Below are positions 1-6,408 of a stretch of DNA of 64,000 nucleotides, one piece after another (within the stretch, counting starts at the first letter, position 1; each line of letters starts with the position of its first letter). This DNA is from Dactylosporangium sucinum (GTDB lineage: Bacteria > Actinomycetota > Actinomycetes > Mycobacteriales > Micromonosporaceae). Location of the stretch: the NCBI RefSeq assembly GCF_014647515.1, contig NZ_BMPI01000038.1, positions 1-64,000 on the forward strand. Reading direction: 5' to 3'. A model generated the notes under the pieces. The model made no database searches, was not told the DNA's origin, and saw only the letters and a list, made by a program, of their open reading frames with translations. The position numbers were made by a program, and so were the translations under genes.

Positions 1-138
1 GAGCTGGCCTTCGGTCAGCATCACACCAGGATCGACGACCGACCCGACATAACGCAACCAGCATCACGCAACACTAGCTGGATAAAGGTATTCACGCATG
101 GCGCTTTCATCTCCGTCGTCAACACGATAATGCGGTAG
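1..138. other. Left edge of window, no gene recognised
   Basis: This stretch carries no convincing coding frame. The 9-mer CAGCATCAC occurs twice (about 16-24 and 60-68), which may be chance. The element continues to the left of the window, so this is interior element DNA and not its left end. Confidence 0.4.
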
Positions 139-261
139 CTCCAGCTCCGCCTGCCCCCTTGCCCATCGGCGGTGCATAACCCAGGTAGAGGGGCTCTGCT
201 GCGAGACCTGGACGAGGTCGCCTACCTGCGGTTCGCGAGCGTCTACCGAGCAATCCAGTAA
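139..261 (+). pseudogene. NrdR-like C-terminal fragment
   Basis: The reading frame ending at TAA 259-261 encodes LDEVAYLRFASVYRAIQ near its end. This is the hallmark C-terminus of NrdR, the ATP-cone repressor of ribonucleotide reductase genes, where L-D-E-V-A-Y-x-R-F-A-S-V-Y-R is nearly invariant. An in-frame TAG at 136-138 closes the frame upstream. Neither the N-terminal zinc ribbon nor the ATP cone is present, so only about 20 family residues survive. It lies in the integrated element, so it may be a captured host fragment or the relic of a phage-borne nrdR. The recognition is by motif only. Confidence 0.55.
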
Positions 262-468
262 CTAGGGAACGGTCGCGGCCCATGCGGGCCGCTGGTAGCC
301 GATTACCGGCCAATCACTGCAATCACGAGCTGACCAGCCAACCCGGCAGGCCGGCTCGTTGTCGTCGACGCCTCGATTGGAGGAAACGATGCGCTTCCCC
401 CTCCTTCCTTCTCCGCCGTATGGAGATAGAGCTAAAGAGCGAGGACTTACACGCTCAATCGCGGCCCT

Positions 469-534
469 GTGGAGGCCGGTCACCGGCCTTGTGGAGGCCG
501 GTTCAGATGCAAAACCGGCCCCGTGGAGGCCGGT
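469..534 (+). repeat. Three direct repeats GTGGAGGCCGGT (iteron-like)
   Basis: The 12-mer GTGGAGGCCGGT occurs exactly at 469-480, 491-502 and 523-534, start to start 22 and 32 bases apart. That is about two and three helical turns. Inverted GGCC/CCGGCC elements lie between the copies. The array ends 24 bases before the GTG start of a helix-turn-helix protein. This resembles iterons of a replication origin or stacked operator sites for the adjacent protein. The repeats are directly visible, but the function is inferred. Confidence 0.6.
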
Positions 535-558
535 TGTCCACTCCTGGGCAGTCAGCCC

Positions 559-1218
559 GTGAGCGCCAGGGTCCCCGGCCAGGCCGGCGGGATCACGCTT
601 CATGACTGGATAGCGGCAGATCGCCTGTTTCTGAGCTACCTCGCTACCGACGTCACCAACGTACCGGTTCACCTGCGGATCATGTTCGCCGGGATGCACC
701 GCATGAACGCAATCGGGCACGCCGAGTTCGGGGACGGAGAGCTAGCCGAAGTCGTGGGCACCAGCAGCACGGCGGGGTCGTTCCGTAAAGCGATCAGGAC
801 GCTCAAGGAGATGAAGATCCTCATGGAGGAGTCTTCGGCGCGCTGCCTGGTGTTCGCTCCCCGTCTCGTTGACCGCGGGAAGGGCTCCAGGTCTTGCCGC
901 ACCCACCGCCTCGGGGAGCACGCCGACAAACCGAAGCGTATCCGCAAGGACCGCAAGGTCCAGGGCAAGCCGATCGTGCGCCCCGATGAGTCCGGACCGG
1001 TCGAGGTCGGAGGCGTCACCTCGGAGACCGGGAGCCGCATCTTCAAGGCAGTGCCGGCCGACGCTCCAGAGCCGAGCATTCACGACTGGGTCAGGCTCCT
1101 GGACCTCGCCGCCGCACTCAAGGACTCGCCGATAGCGCGGGCCATCGAAAAGGTCGTTGCCGACATCGAGCCGTGGGCGGCGGCGGAGCGCGAAGTCAGC
1201 CGGAGGGATTGGCCGTGA
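559..1218 (+). CDS. Winged-helix DNA-binding protein of the element
   Basis: The product is 219 residues from GTG 559. A longer in-frame start at 469 would lie inside the direct repeats, so it is less likely. The first half reads like a winged-helix module: G-E-L-A-E-V-V-G followed by S-F-R-K-A-I-R-T-L-K-E-M looks like a recognition-helix region, then a beta-wing ending in L-V-F-A-P. The middle is basic (KPKRIRKDRK). Proteins of this type occur in actinophages and integrative elements as replication or regulatory proteins. The iteron-like repeats just upstream suggest it may bind them. The stop overlaps the next start (GTGA), so the following gene is probably translationally coupled. No enzyme domain is seen. 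Confidence 0.6.
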   Translation: MSARVPGQAGGITLHDWIAADRLFLSYLATDVTNVPVHLRIMFAGMHRMNAIGHAEFGDGELAEVVGTSSTAGSFRKAIRTLKEMKILMEESSARCLVFAPRLVDRGKGSRSCRTHRLGEHADKPKRIRKDRKVQGKPIVRPDESGPVEVGGVTSETGSRIFKAVPADAPEPSIHDWVRLLDLAAALKDSPIARAIEKVVADIEPWAAAEREVSRRDWP

Positions 1219-1442
1219 AGTTCCAGACGTACCTGTTCTTGTCCCGCCGCGTGTTCGCCGTCCTGGCCGAGACTCCCGGCCTTGACGTTGCGGCCGTGGC
1301 CGAGCGCGCCGGGCTGACGAACAAGTGCACCAGGGACGTCCTGCGTGCCGCCCGGGAAGTGGGCGCGGCCACCAGCACGAAGAACGCCGCCGGGATCAAT
1401 CAGTGGTTCCTGGTCGGTTTGCTGGAGGCGTCTCAGCCGTGA
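1215..1442 (+). CDS. Small helix-turn-helix protein
   Basis: This is a 75-residue protein. GTG 1215 overlaps the upstream stop in a GTGA arrangement, and a longer start at 1173 lacks that coupling. Most of the protein is one helix-turn-helix of the IclR/MarR kind: an A-A-V-A-E-R-A-G-L-T first helix and turn, then T-R-D-V-L-R-A-A-R-E-V-G as recognition helix, and a short wing with G-I-N-Q-W. It has no ligand or oligomerisation domain. It sits in a three-gene run of DNA-binding proteins, which fits an element control module. The target is unknown. Confidence 0.6.
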   Translation: MKFQTYLFLSRRVFAVLAETPGLDVAAVAERAGLTNKCTRDVLRAAREVGAATSTKNAAGINQWFLVGLLEASQP

Positions 1443-2212
1443 CGTCAAGCCTGGATGCCGTGTGGGCAGAGGTCGAGGCGGCGATGGCGGACGAGCTGGC
1501 GGAGCGCGAGGCCAGATGGGCAGCAGCGACGGCGCGTCGAGATGCCGCCAACCGTCCCGGGGCTGTCGATCGTCCGACCGAACCGCCTGAAGGCTGGCCA
1601 TGGGATCAGCCGGAGAACGTCACCGAGTCGCCGGGCGCTGTCCACGTCGACCAGGACGAGGGTCAGCCCGAACTACACGAGGAAGCCGGACCGTCAAGAC
1701 TCTCCTCCGCCGCGTACTTGGCCATCTCCGGGGCCATCGAGCGCGTTCTCGCCGACGCTACGGAGCCGCTGACTGCGCGCCAAATCGCGGACGCACTGGG
1801 GAAGACACGTCGCGCGGTCCGTCTGGCCCTGCAAGCGATGAGGCGTCAGCGTCGGGCTGCGTCGACCACGGCGCCGGACGGCGCCAACCTATGGACGTCT
1901 CGCCGCCGACCGCGAGCCGGTCAAGCTGCCACCGCGGGCAACGTATCGCCCCGAGTTTCACCGGCACCCGCCGGGCACAGTGCTACACGGGTTGCGGCTC
2001 GTGTACTACGTCCGGCGCGTCGGGTCGATCCATCGGCGCGGCTGGAAGACCGTACTCGGGTGGTTCCAGTGCGAGATCTGCGGAAGCACGTTCGTTGCCC
2101 GGGTATGCCCGGTCGAGGACGACCGCGTTACGTGCACCGATCCCGGCTGCAATCAGATGCATCTTGCCGAGTTGGCAAAGCGCTAGCCCACCGTCCATCG
2201 TGGACGGTCTGA
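1439..2212 (+). CDS. Helix-turn-helix protein, probably frame-shifted at about 1895
   Basis: The start GTG 1439 overlaps the previous stop (GTGA). The 257-residue frame has an acidic, Pro-rich N-terminus (to about residue 80), then a helix-turn-helix: I-E-R-V-L-A-D ... L-T-A-R-Q-I-A-D-A-L-G-K-T-R-R-A-V-R-L-A-L-Q-A-M. It reaches G-A-N-L-W, which parallels G-I-N-Q-W of the preceding gene. After that the frame turns into an Arg/Ala/Pro-rich string of low plausibility, while the +1 frame gives natural-looking protein through to 2186. I infer a +1 shift between about 1893 and 1905, either a mutation or programmed. Residues after about 152 of the listed frame are therefore doubtful. Confidence 0.5.
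   Translation: MTSSLDAVWAEVEAAMADELAEREARWAAATARRDAANRPGAVDRPTEPPEGWPWDQPENVTESPGAVHVDQDEGQPELHEEAGPSRLSSAAYLAISGAIERVLADATEPLTARQIADALGKTRRAVRLALQAMRRQRRAASTTAPDGANLWTSRRRPRAGQAATAGNVSPRVSPAPAGHSATRVAARVLRPARRVDPSARLEDRTRVVPVRDLRKHVRCPGMPGRGRPRYVHRSRLQSDASCRVGKALAHRPSWTV
1902..2186 (+). CDS. Cys-rich C-terminal segment in the +1 frame (zinc-ribbon-like)
   Basis: In the frame ending at 2186 the sequence reads L-P-P-R-A-T-Y-R-P-E-F-H-R-H-P-P-G-T, then H-G-L-R-L-V-Y-Y-V-R-R and a CxxC knuckle (W-F-Q-C-E-I-C-G-S), with further cysteines in R-V-C-P and C-T-D-P-G-C. That spacing suggests a small zinc-binding fold. If translated independently it could start at GTG 1980 (68 residues). However, plausible coding begins earlier with no start codon, so it is more likely the continuation of the upstream helix-turn-helix gene after a +1 shift. 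The stop is followed by a hairpin at 2191-2207. Confidence 0.5.
   Translation, partial: AADREPVKLPPRATYRPEFHRHPPGTVLHGLRLVYYVRRVGSIHRRGWKTVLGWFQCEICGSTFVARVCPVEDDRVTCTDPGCNQMHLAELAKR
2191..2207 (+). terminator. Hairpin after the HTH gene run
   Basis: CCGTCCA-tcg-TGGACGG is a perfect 7-bp stem five bases after the stop at 2186. It overlaps a tandem GACGGTCTGA duplication (2203-2212 and 2213-2222). There is no U-run, as is common for terminators in very GC-rich actinobacteria. Confidence 0.4.
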
Positions 2213-2270
2213 GACGGTCTGAGAAGCCCTAAAAGCCTCCGCCCCATAGGGGCACCGACTCGCGCCACCA

Positions 2271-2295
2271 GGCCCTCAGCGTGGCACTGAGGGCC
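2271..2295 (+). terminator. Perfect 9-bp hairpin in the 2187-2396 gap
   Basis: GGCCCTCAG (2271-2279) pairs with CTGAGGGCC (2287-2295) across a 7-base loop. Two more short stems follow (TGGATT/AATCCA, and GTTGCG/CGCAAC near 2355). The leader of the next gene is therefore unusually hairpin-rich. It could be a terminator or a structured 5' UTR. Confidence 0.4.
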
Positions 2296-2396
2296 GTCAA
2301 ATGGGCCGTTCTGGATTCGCAATCCAAGCAGAAACACACACCACCGCCGTTGCGATACGCAACAGCGGCTCCCTTCTCCGAAAGGACACGCCAGCA

Positions 2397-3149
2397 ATGG
2401 CCGCAAGCAAGAGCAACACGTCCACGACCGCCGTCCAGTACCGCGCCGACGACGGCGAATCGCTCTACGAGCTTCGGGCGGCCCTGGCCGCCCTGGAGCA
2501 CGAGCAAATGGAACACCAGGACAAGCTCATCGAGATTGACGGAGCGGTCAACGACTCTGACGTCCTCGACCTGAACAACCCCGTGTTGCGGCGGTTCGTC
2601 AGGGAGGCGCTCGGCCCGCTGATCCTGGACAAGGTCGGGAGCTGGAGCACGCAGATTGACGGCAGCTTCGAACGGCGCAAAGCCGGGCTCAATCGCAGCC
2701 TCTCGGCAGTTCAAGGCCGTACCTTGGGGAACGCAGCGCGACACGCCGAGCTTGCCGCTCAGATCATCGGCGCAGCGATCAGCCACGAGCACCGCGGCTT
2801 GAACCTGGGTAACGTCTACGTGTCCGCGCTGGACGCTCCGGAGCCGGACCATGCCGGCCACCGGATCGGCTCGGTACTGGTGACTATCGAGAACCCGGCC
2901 CTTCCCGAGTCCACCATCCGCGCCATCCTCGTTGGCCTCTTCGAGGGACTGGGCCTCGCCGACCCCGCGGGTGATGTGACTCCCGGGTCGCGCGCAGCCA
3001 TCACGTCCGGCGAAGCGTTCGCTTACAAGGTACGCATCGCCACGACCGACCCGGAAGTGGTCGCGAACGCGGAGAGGGACCACGCCCAGGAGAGCGCGGA
3101 CTCGCTTTCGCGGGCTCAGTACATCGCGGACCGAGGGCAGGTGTGGTGA
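2397..3149 (+). CDS. Element protein of unknown function, 250 aa
   Basis: I do not recognise a family. ATG 2397 is chosen because GAAAGGA precedes it at good spacing; the frame is open back to 2301. The N-terminal part (about 15-50) is a probable amphipathic helix (L-Y-E-L-R-A-A-L-A-A-L-E-H-E-Q). The middle (80-140) is also helical and charged. The second half has a beta-rich look (I-G-S-V-L-V-T-I-E-N, A-Y-K-V-R-I-A-T-T-D). There is no signal peptide, membrane segment or Cys cluster. The stop overlaps the next start, so the two are probably co-translated. Confidence 0.5.
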   Translation: MAASKSNTSTTAVQYRADDGESLYELRAALAALEHEQMEHQDKLIEIDGAVNDSDVLDLNNPVLRRFVREALGPLILDKVGSWSTQIDGSFERRKAGLNRSLSAVQGRTLGNAARHAELAAQIIGAAISHEHRGLNLGNVYVSALDAPEPDHAGHRIGSVLVTIENPALPESTIRAILVGLFEGLGLADPAGDVTPGSRAAITSGEAFAYKVRIATTDPEVVANAERDHAQESADSLSRAQYIADRGQVW

Positions 3150-3475
3150 TCGACGTAGAGAAGATCGCTCGCCGGATCATGACCGAAGACGGAGCCGGCG
3201 ACGACGATCGCGGCGAGATCGCGAGGATTGCGACGCAGGCCCGTTTGGGTCGACTCGGGGAGACTTTTACGCCGCAGGAGCACATCGCGCCGGCCCGGAC
3301 CGACACCGGGCCGGCGTCAGCCGCCGATCGCGCGGAGGCGCGGGAAGCGGTGCTCATGCTTCTCGGTCACGCGCCAACGCGGGGCCGGTCCAGCGGCACC
3401 GACAACGATCCAACGGGCATGCGCCGGTACCGGGTGATGCGCCAGGCGCAGGACCGGGCGGACGGGCGTCTTTGA
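3146..3475 (+). CDS. Small element protein, 109 aa
   Basis: GTG 3146 overlaps the preceding stop as GTGA; an adjacent GTG at 3143 is also possible. The product is charged and mostly helical, with an acidic N-terminal third (E-D-G-A-G-D-D-D-R-G-E) and an Arg-rich C-terminus. I see no recognisable domain. It is the last rightward gene of the element before the convergent integrase, and a hairpin terminator follows at 3604-3642. Confidence 0.45.
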   Translation: MIDVEKIARRIMTEDGAGDDDRGEIARIATQARLGRLGETFTPQEHIAPARTDTGPASAADRAEAREAVLMLLGHAPTRGRSSGTDNDPTGMRRYRVMRQAQDRADGRL

Positions 3476-3508
3476 GGGCCGCGAAGGTCCACCAGTTCCC
3501 CGGCGCGC

Positions 3509-3524
3509 CTGAGTCAGATGACTC
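3509..3524. promoter_or_regulatory. Palindrome TGAGTCA-GA-TGACTC, copy 1
   Basis: The 16 bases CTGAGTCAGATGACTC at 3509-3524 recur identically at 6756-6771. The core is an inverted repeat with arms GAGTCA/TGACTC. This copy is intergenic, between the rightward gene run and the leftward integrase. The other lies inside the HTH gene at 6409-7161. A binding site for an element protein is a reasonable inference. Confidence 0.4.
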
Positions 3525-3603
3525 GCTAGACCGTCTCGGCCATTCACGGCCGTACGCCTGCGGCGAACGCTCCAGCGGTCCCCCAGAACGGCCGTAAAAC
3601 GCA

Positions 3604-3642
3604 AGAGAGCCGGGTTACCCTGCCTCGGGTACCCGGCTCTCT
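3604..3642. terminator. Bidirectional terminator between convergent genes
   Basis: The left arm 3604-3620 (AGAGAGCCGGGTTACCC) pairs with the right arm 3627-3642 (GGGTACCCGGCTCTCT) with one bulged T, and TT follows. It lies between the rightward genes ending at 3475 and the leftward integrase ending at 3653, so it can serve both. Confidence 0.75.
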
Positions 3643-3652
3643 TTGCTGTTCT

Positions 3653-5323
3653 CTACGCCGCTCCTGGCGCCGTTCTCTTCCCCTTCGGTAGTGGGCGCAA
3701 TACGCTCGCCAACACGGGCTCACCGTCCAGCCTCGTTATGCGGATCTGGTAATCGCGGCTGATCTCTCCTCGGTCCATGCGGACGATCCAGGCGCCTTCG
3801 CCCGGCCTCGTCCCGTCGCGGGCGGTCAGCGTAAATACCGCTCCAGTGGAGAGCAGGAAGTCTCGGCGCTCCATGTCGGTCTCGGCCGCGTTCCACCGGT
3901 CCGCGAACGTCTCGCCGGTGGGTTCGTCTATCCACCGGTCCGGTTCGTTGGGCAGTGCGGACAGCGCTCCCTGCCGCTCCAGCAGTGCAGCCATGCGCCG
4001 CTGGTACTCCTGGCGGTCCGGAAACAAGCCGGCTTCCGAGTCGTCGCGAAGGTCGTTGATCGCGCGGTTTACCTGTTCGAGCTCGCGGCTGTGGTCGGCG
4101 CCTTTTCGGAACACCCGTCGCGTCACCGTCTCGTTGCCGATATGGCTCACGATGATGTCCTCGATCGCCTCGGCCAACTGGTCACCGAGGATCGACGGGT
4201 TGCCGCACCGCGCCACAGTGCCGGCTTTCCCCGTCGCCGACTTGCACCGGTACCGGTCAACCCCCCGGCCATCGTTCACGCGGTAGTACGGCAGGCCGCA
4301 CACCCCACAGGTCAGCAGGCCAGACAGCGGCGACACCATACGGCTCCGCCTCGGGGTGATCCGTCTGGCGTCAAGCGCGTCCTGTACCCGCTTCCATTCC
4401 GCCTCGGAGATTAGCGGTTCGGCGCGTCGAACCGGCATCCCCGCGTCATCCCGAACCTTGACGTTGCCAGCGCCGTCCACCGTTTCGCCGAGCATCGCGC
4501 GACTACGCAGCATCGCGTTAAGGTTTGCCGACGACCACTGAGAAGGCTCACGCGAGCAGTCGCACTGTCTCACCGCGTCGCTTTGTTCCCTCGCATCGGA
4601 GCAACCATTGGCGTGCCGGACGGAGCCCAACGGCCTCCCGGTGCGTTCCGCGTGCCTGTCTTCGGACGTCAGGACGCCGCGCTGGTTCAAGTCCGCAGCG
4701 ACCGAGTTGGACGACTCCCCCTCAATCACCCGCGCCACGACCTCCTGAACCACGGGCAGGTACTCGGCGTCGATGACCAGGCGCCATTTTGCGTCAGCAC
4801 CCCTGACGGGCATGTATCCCCATGGGGGCGTACCACCGTGCCACGTCCCGTTGCGCAGCGCGTCACGCTGCGAATCCATCGAGCGCTCTCGGATGCGCTG
4901 ACGCTCGAACTCAGCGAACACGCCCAGCAGGTGCGCCATGAGCTTTCCCGTGGGCGTGCCGGTGTCGACACCATCCTCGACGGCGACGACATTCTTGCCG
5001 TGCGCGTCAGCCCACTCGATCAGCTTTACGAAGTCGATCAGCGAGCGCGACAGTCGGTCGATCTTTACGGCCGCGATGGTGTCGTACTCCCCGGCTCGCT
5101 CCTCGGTCAACCAGGGTCCGAATCCGGCACGATCGAAGACGCTCACCGTGCCGGACACGTCCGCGTCTTCGGCGTGACCGACGATGGTGTGCTCGTTAAG
5201 CTCCGACCATCGCGTCATGTGCTCACGCTGCCTACGGATCGAGGTCGACTCGTCCGTCTCCCGGCTCAACCGCTCAACGGCCAACACGCGCCGCGGTCTC
5301 TTCCTGCTCGCCACGTCGGGCAT
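3653..5323 (-). CDS. int: Large serine integrase
   Basis: This 556-residue protein is a large serine recombinase that would integrate and excise the element. The N-terminal catalytic domain (about 12-150) contains V-E-R-L-S20-R and S-I-R-R-Q-R-E, so Ser20 is the likely nucleophile. The motifs A-V-K-I-D-R-L-S-R-S and G-V-F-A-E-F-E-R-Q-R-I-R-E-R are typical. A recombinase domain follows (about 160-300), then a zinc ribbon with C-G-V-C-G near 340 and later cysteines (Y-R-C-K, A-R-C-G-N), then a helical C-terminal part. GGAGGG precedes ATG 5323. The likely attachment site is the sigma gene junction near 7550. All key motifs look intact, so it is probably active. Confidence 0.93.
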   Translation of the reverse strand: MPDVASRKRPRRVLAVERLSRETDESTSIRRQREHMTRWSELNEHTIVGHAEDADVSGTVSVFDRAGFGPWLTEERAGEYDTIAAVKIDRLSRSLIDFVKLIEWADAHGKNVVAVEDGVDTGTPTGKLMAHLLGVFAEFERQRIRERSMDSQRDALRNGTWHGGTPPWGYMPVRGADAKWRLVIDAEYLPVVQEVVARVIEGESSNSVAADLNQRGVLTSEDRHAERTGRPLGSVRHANGCSDAREQSDAVRQCDCSREPSQWSSANLNAMLRSRAMLGETVDGAGNVKVRDDAGMPVRRAEPLISEAEWKRVQDALDARRITPRRSRMVSPLSGLLTCGVCGLPYYRVNDGRGVDRYRCKSATGKAGTVARCGNPSILGDQLAEAIEDIIVSHIGNETVTRRVFRKGADHSRELEQVNRAINDLRDDSEAGLFPDRQEYQRRMAALLERQGALSALPNEPDRWIDEPTGETFADRWNAAETDMERRDFLLSTGAVFTLTARDGTRPGEGAWIVRMDRGEISRDYQIRITRLDGEPVLASVLRPLPKGKRTAPGAA

Positions 5324-5390
5324 GGTAGGTCACCCTCCATAGGGGTAGCTGCGGCCGGGCTGTGCCGGTCCGCAAGGGAAGGGAAGGGAA

Positions 5391-5415
5391 GGGCCGGGGC
5401 ATGCAGCCCCGGCCC
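5391..5415 (-). terminator. Perfect 10-bp hairpin terminator
   Basis: GGGCCGGGGC (5391-5400) pairs with GCCCCGGCCC (5406-5415) over a 5-base loop. It lies downstream of the leftward gene at 5437-5676. On the minus strand it is followed by a repeated TTCCC tract (5375-5393 on the plus strand reads as tandem GGGAA). Confidence 0.7.
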
Positions 5416-5436
5416 TGTGTGTCTCAGTCGTGCGGT

Positions 5437-5676
5437 TCAGTTGCCAGGATTGCGAACCAGCGGAACCACGCTCCGGCCGTGGTCGTCGGTGTCGTAGTCG
5501 TCGCCGGTTTCAAAGCTGTCCAACGCTTCCCAACCGGCTGCGTCGATCTCGGCGTGCGCTGCTCGGATCTCGGCGGGGGTCGCGTCATCGGCGACGAACA
5601 TCGAGCCCTCGCCGGTCTCGCGGTTCATGTCCACCTCGACGCGGGGGGTTGTCGCGCCTGCCGTGGTGTTCTCCAT
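5437..5676 (-). CDS. Small acidic protein, 79 aa
   Basis: The function is not recognised. AGAGAGGG precedes ATG 5676, supporting a real gene. The protein is very acidic (A-E-I-D-A-A-G-W-E-A-L-D-S-F-E-T-G-D-D-Y-D-T-D-D) with no Cys or membrane segment. Small acidic proteins next to a serine integrase can be directionality factors or DNA mimics, but those are usually basic or acidic respectively and nothing here decides between them. A strong terminator follows at 5391-5415. Confidence 0.5.
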   Translation of the reverse strand: MENTTAGATTPRVEVDMNRETGEGSMFVADDATPAEIRAAHAEIDAAGWEALDSFETGDDYDTDDHGRSVVPLVRNPGN

Positions 5677-5718
5677 GCTGCTATTCCCTCTCTGGTCGGT
5701 GTTGCGTTTGCAACTGGG

Positions 5719-6264
5719 TCAGTTGGCTGGCGACAGGTGCCAGGCGCCGTCCCGGTAGTCGATGCTGTAGTTGTCCTCTGCCAGCGCTGGGACGACGGCA
5801 CCACAGAGGTGCCAGGCGCCATCGCCATAGTCATGCTCTCCGGTGTCCTCGCTGGCGCACGTAACCACAACCTCTGCCGCGCCTGGCCCCGTGCTCGCGG
5901 CTGGGCCAGCCTGTGCGGCCGACGCGCTATTGATGTTGCCGACCCACAGGACCCCGGCGAGAAAGCCCCCGAGGAAGATTCCGGCGGCGAGAATGAGCGC
6001 AACCAGGATGTCGAGCAACACGCCACCGCGCTCCTGCCCTGCCGACCCGGCAAACCTGCGCTTACCGACGTACCGACCCTCATCCGCTCGCCGCTCAGCG
6101 ACCATCGCGGCCGGAGATGCGGAGCCCCTGGCCCCATTGGGCATGCGGACCCTGCCGACAGGGCGCGCAGACTGGGCACCGATGGCCGAGGCATCCTGAA
6201 CGCTAGCCCGGCCCCGGTACGGGCTGGGTTGCTGTGCTTGCTTGGGGGGTACTGTGGCGTTCAC
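5719..6264 (-). CDS. Single-pass membrane protein with duplicated DYxDGAWHL motif
   Basis: The start is GTG 6264, preceded by GTAGGAGGA. The frame continues upstream to GTG 6405, giving a Cys/His-rich extension (C-P-V-H ... W-A-G-C-H-G-C) that could be a genuine zinc-binding N-terminus. The 181-residue form has a disordered, basic N-terminal half and one membrane segment around residues 85-110 (I-L-V-A-L-I-L-A-A-G-I-F-L-G-G-F-L). It ends in a short domain with two copies of D-Y-x-D-G-A-W-H-L, about 25 residues apart. The motif pair suggests a small repeat domain outside the membrane. I recognise no family. Confidence 0.55.
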   Translation of the reverse strand: MNATVPPKQAQQPSPYRGRASVQDASAIGAQSARPVGRVRMPNGARGSASPAAMVAERRADEGRYVGKRRFAGSAGQERGGVLLDILVALILAAGIFLGGFLAGVLWVGNINSASAAQAGPAASTGPGAAEVVVTCASEDTGEHDYGDGAWHLCGAVVPALAEDNYSIDYRDGAWHLSPAN

Positions 6265-6408
6265 GTTGAGTCCTCCTACGACTCGGCGGGTAAACGGGTT
6301 CGGGGGGAGTGCCATCCCCCCGCTCCTGTGTTCGGGCACCGCGGTGCGGCATCCGTGGCACCCTGCCCACCAGCGGCGATGGACAGGGCACCATGGAAGC
6401 CGCACCGA

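Noticed and set aside
469..534. CRISPR-like repeats
   Set aside because: Repeats are only 12 bp with 10- and 20-base intervals and no further copies, so iterons or operators fit better.
359..562. Small open frame spanning the iteron-like repeats
   Set aside because: Its apparent W-R-P repeats come only from the DNA repeats, and it has no homology-like features.
5437..5676. Recombination directionality factor for the integrase
   Set aside because: Proximity alone suggests it. The very acidic composition and lack of any known RDF feature do not support the claim.
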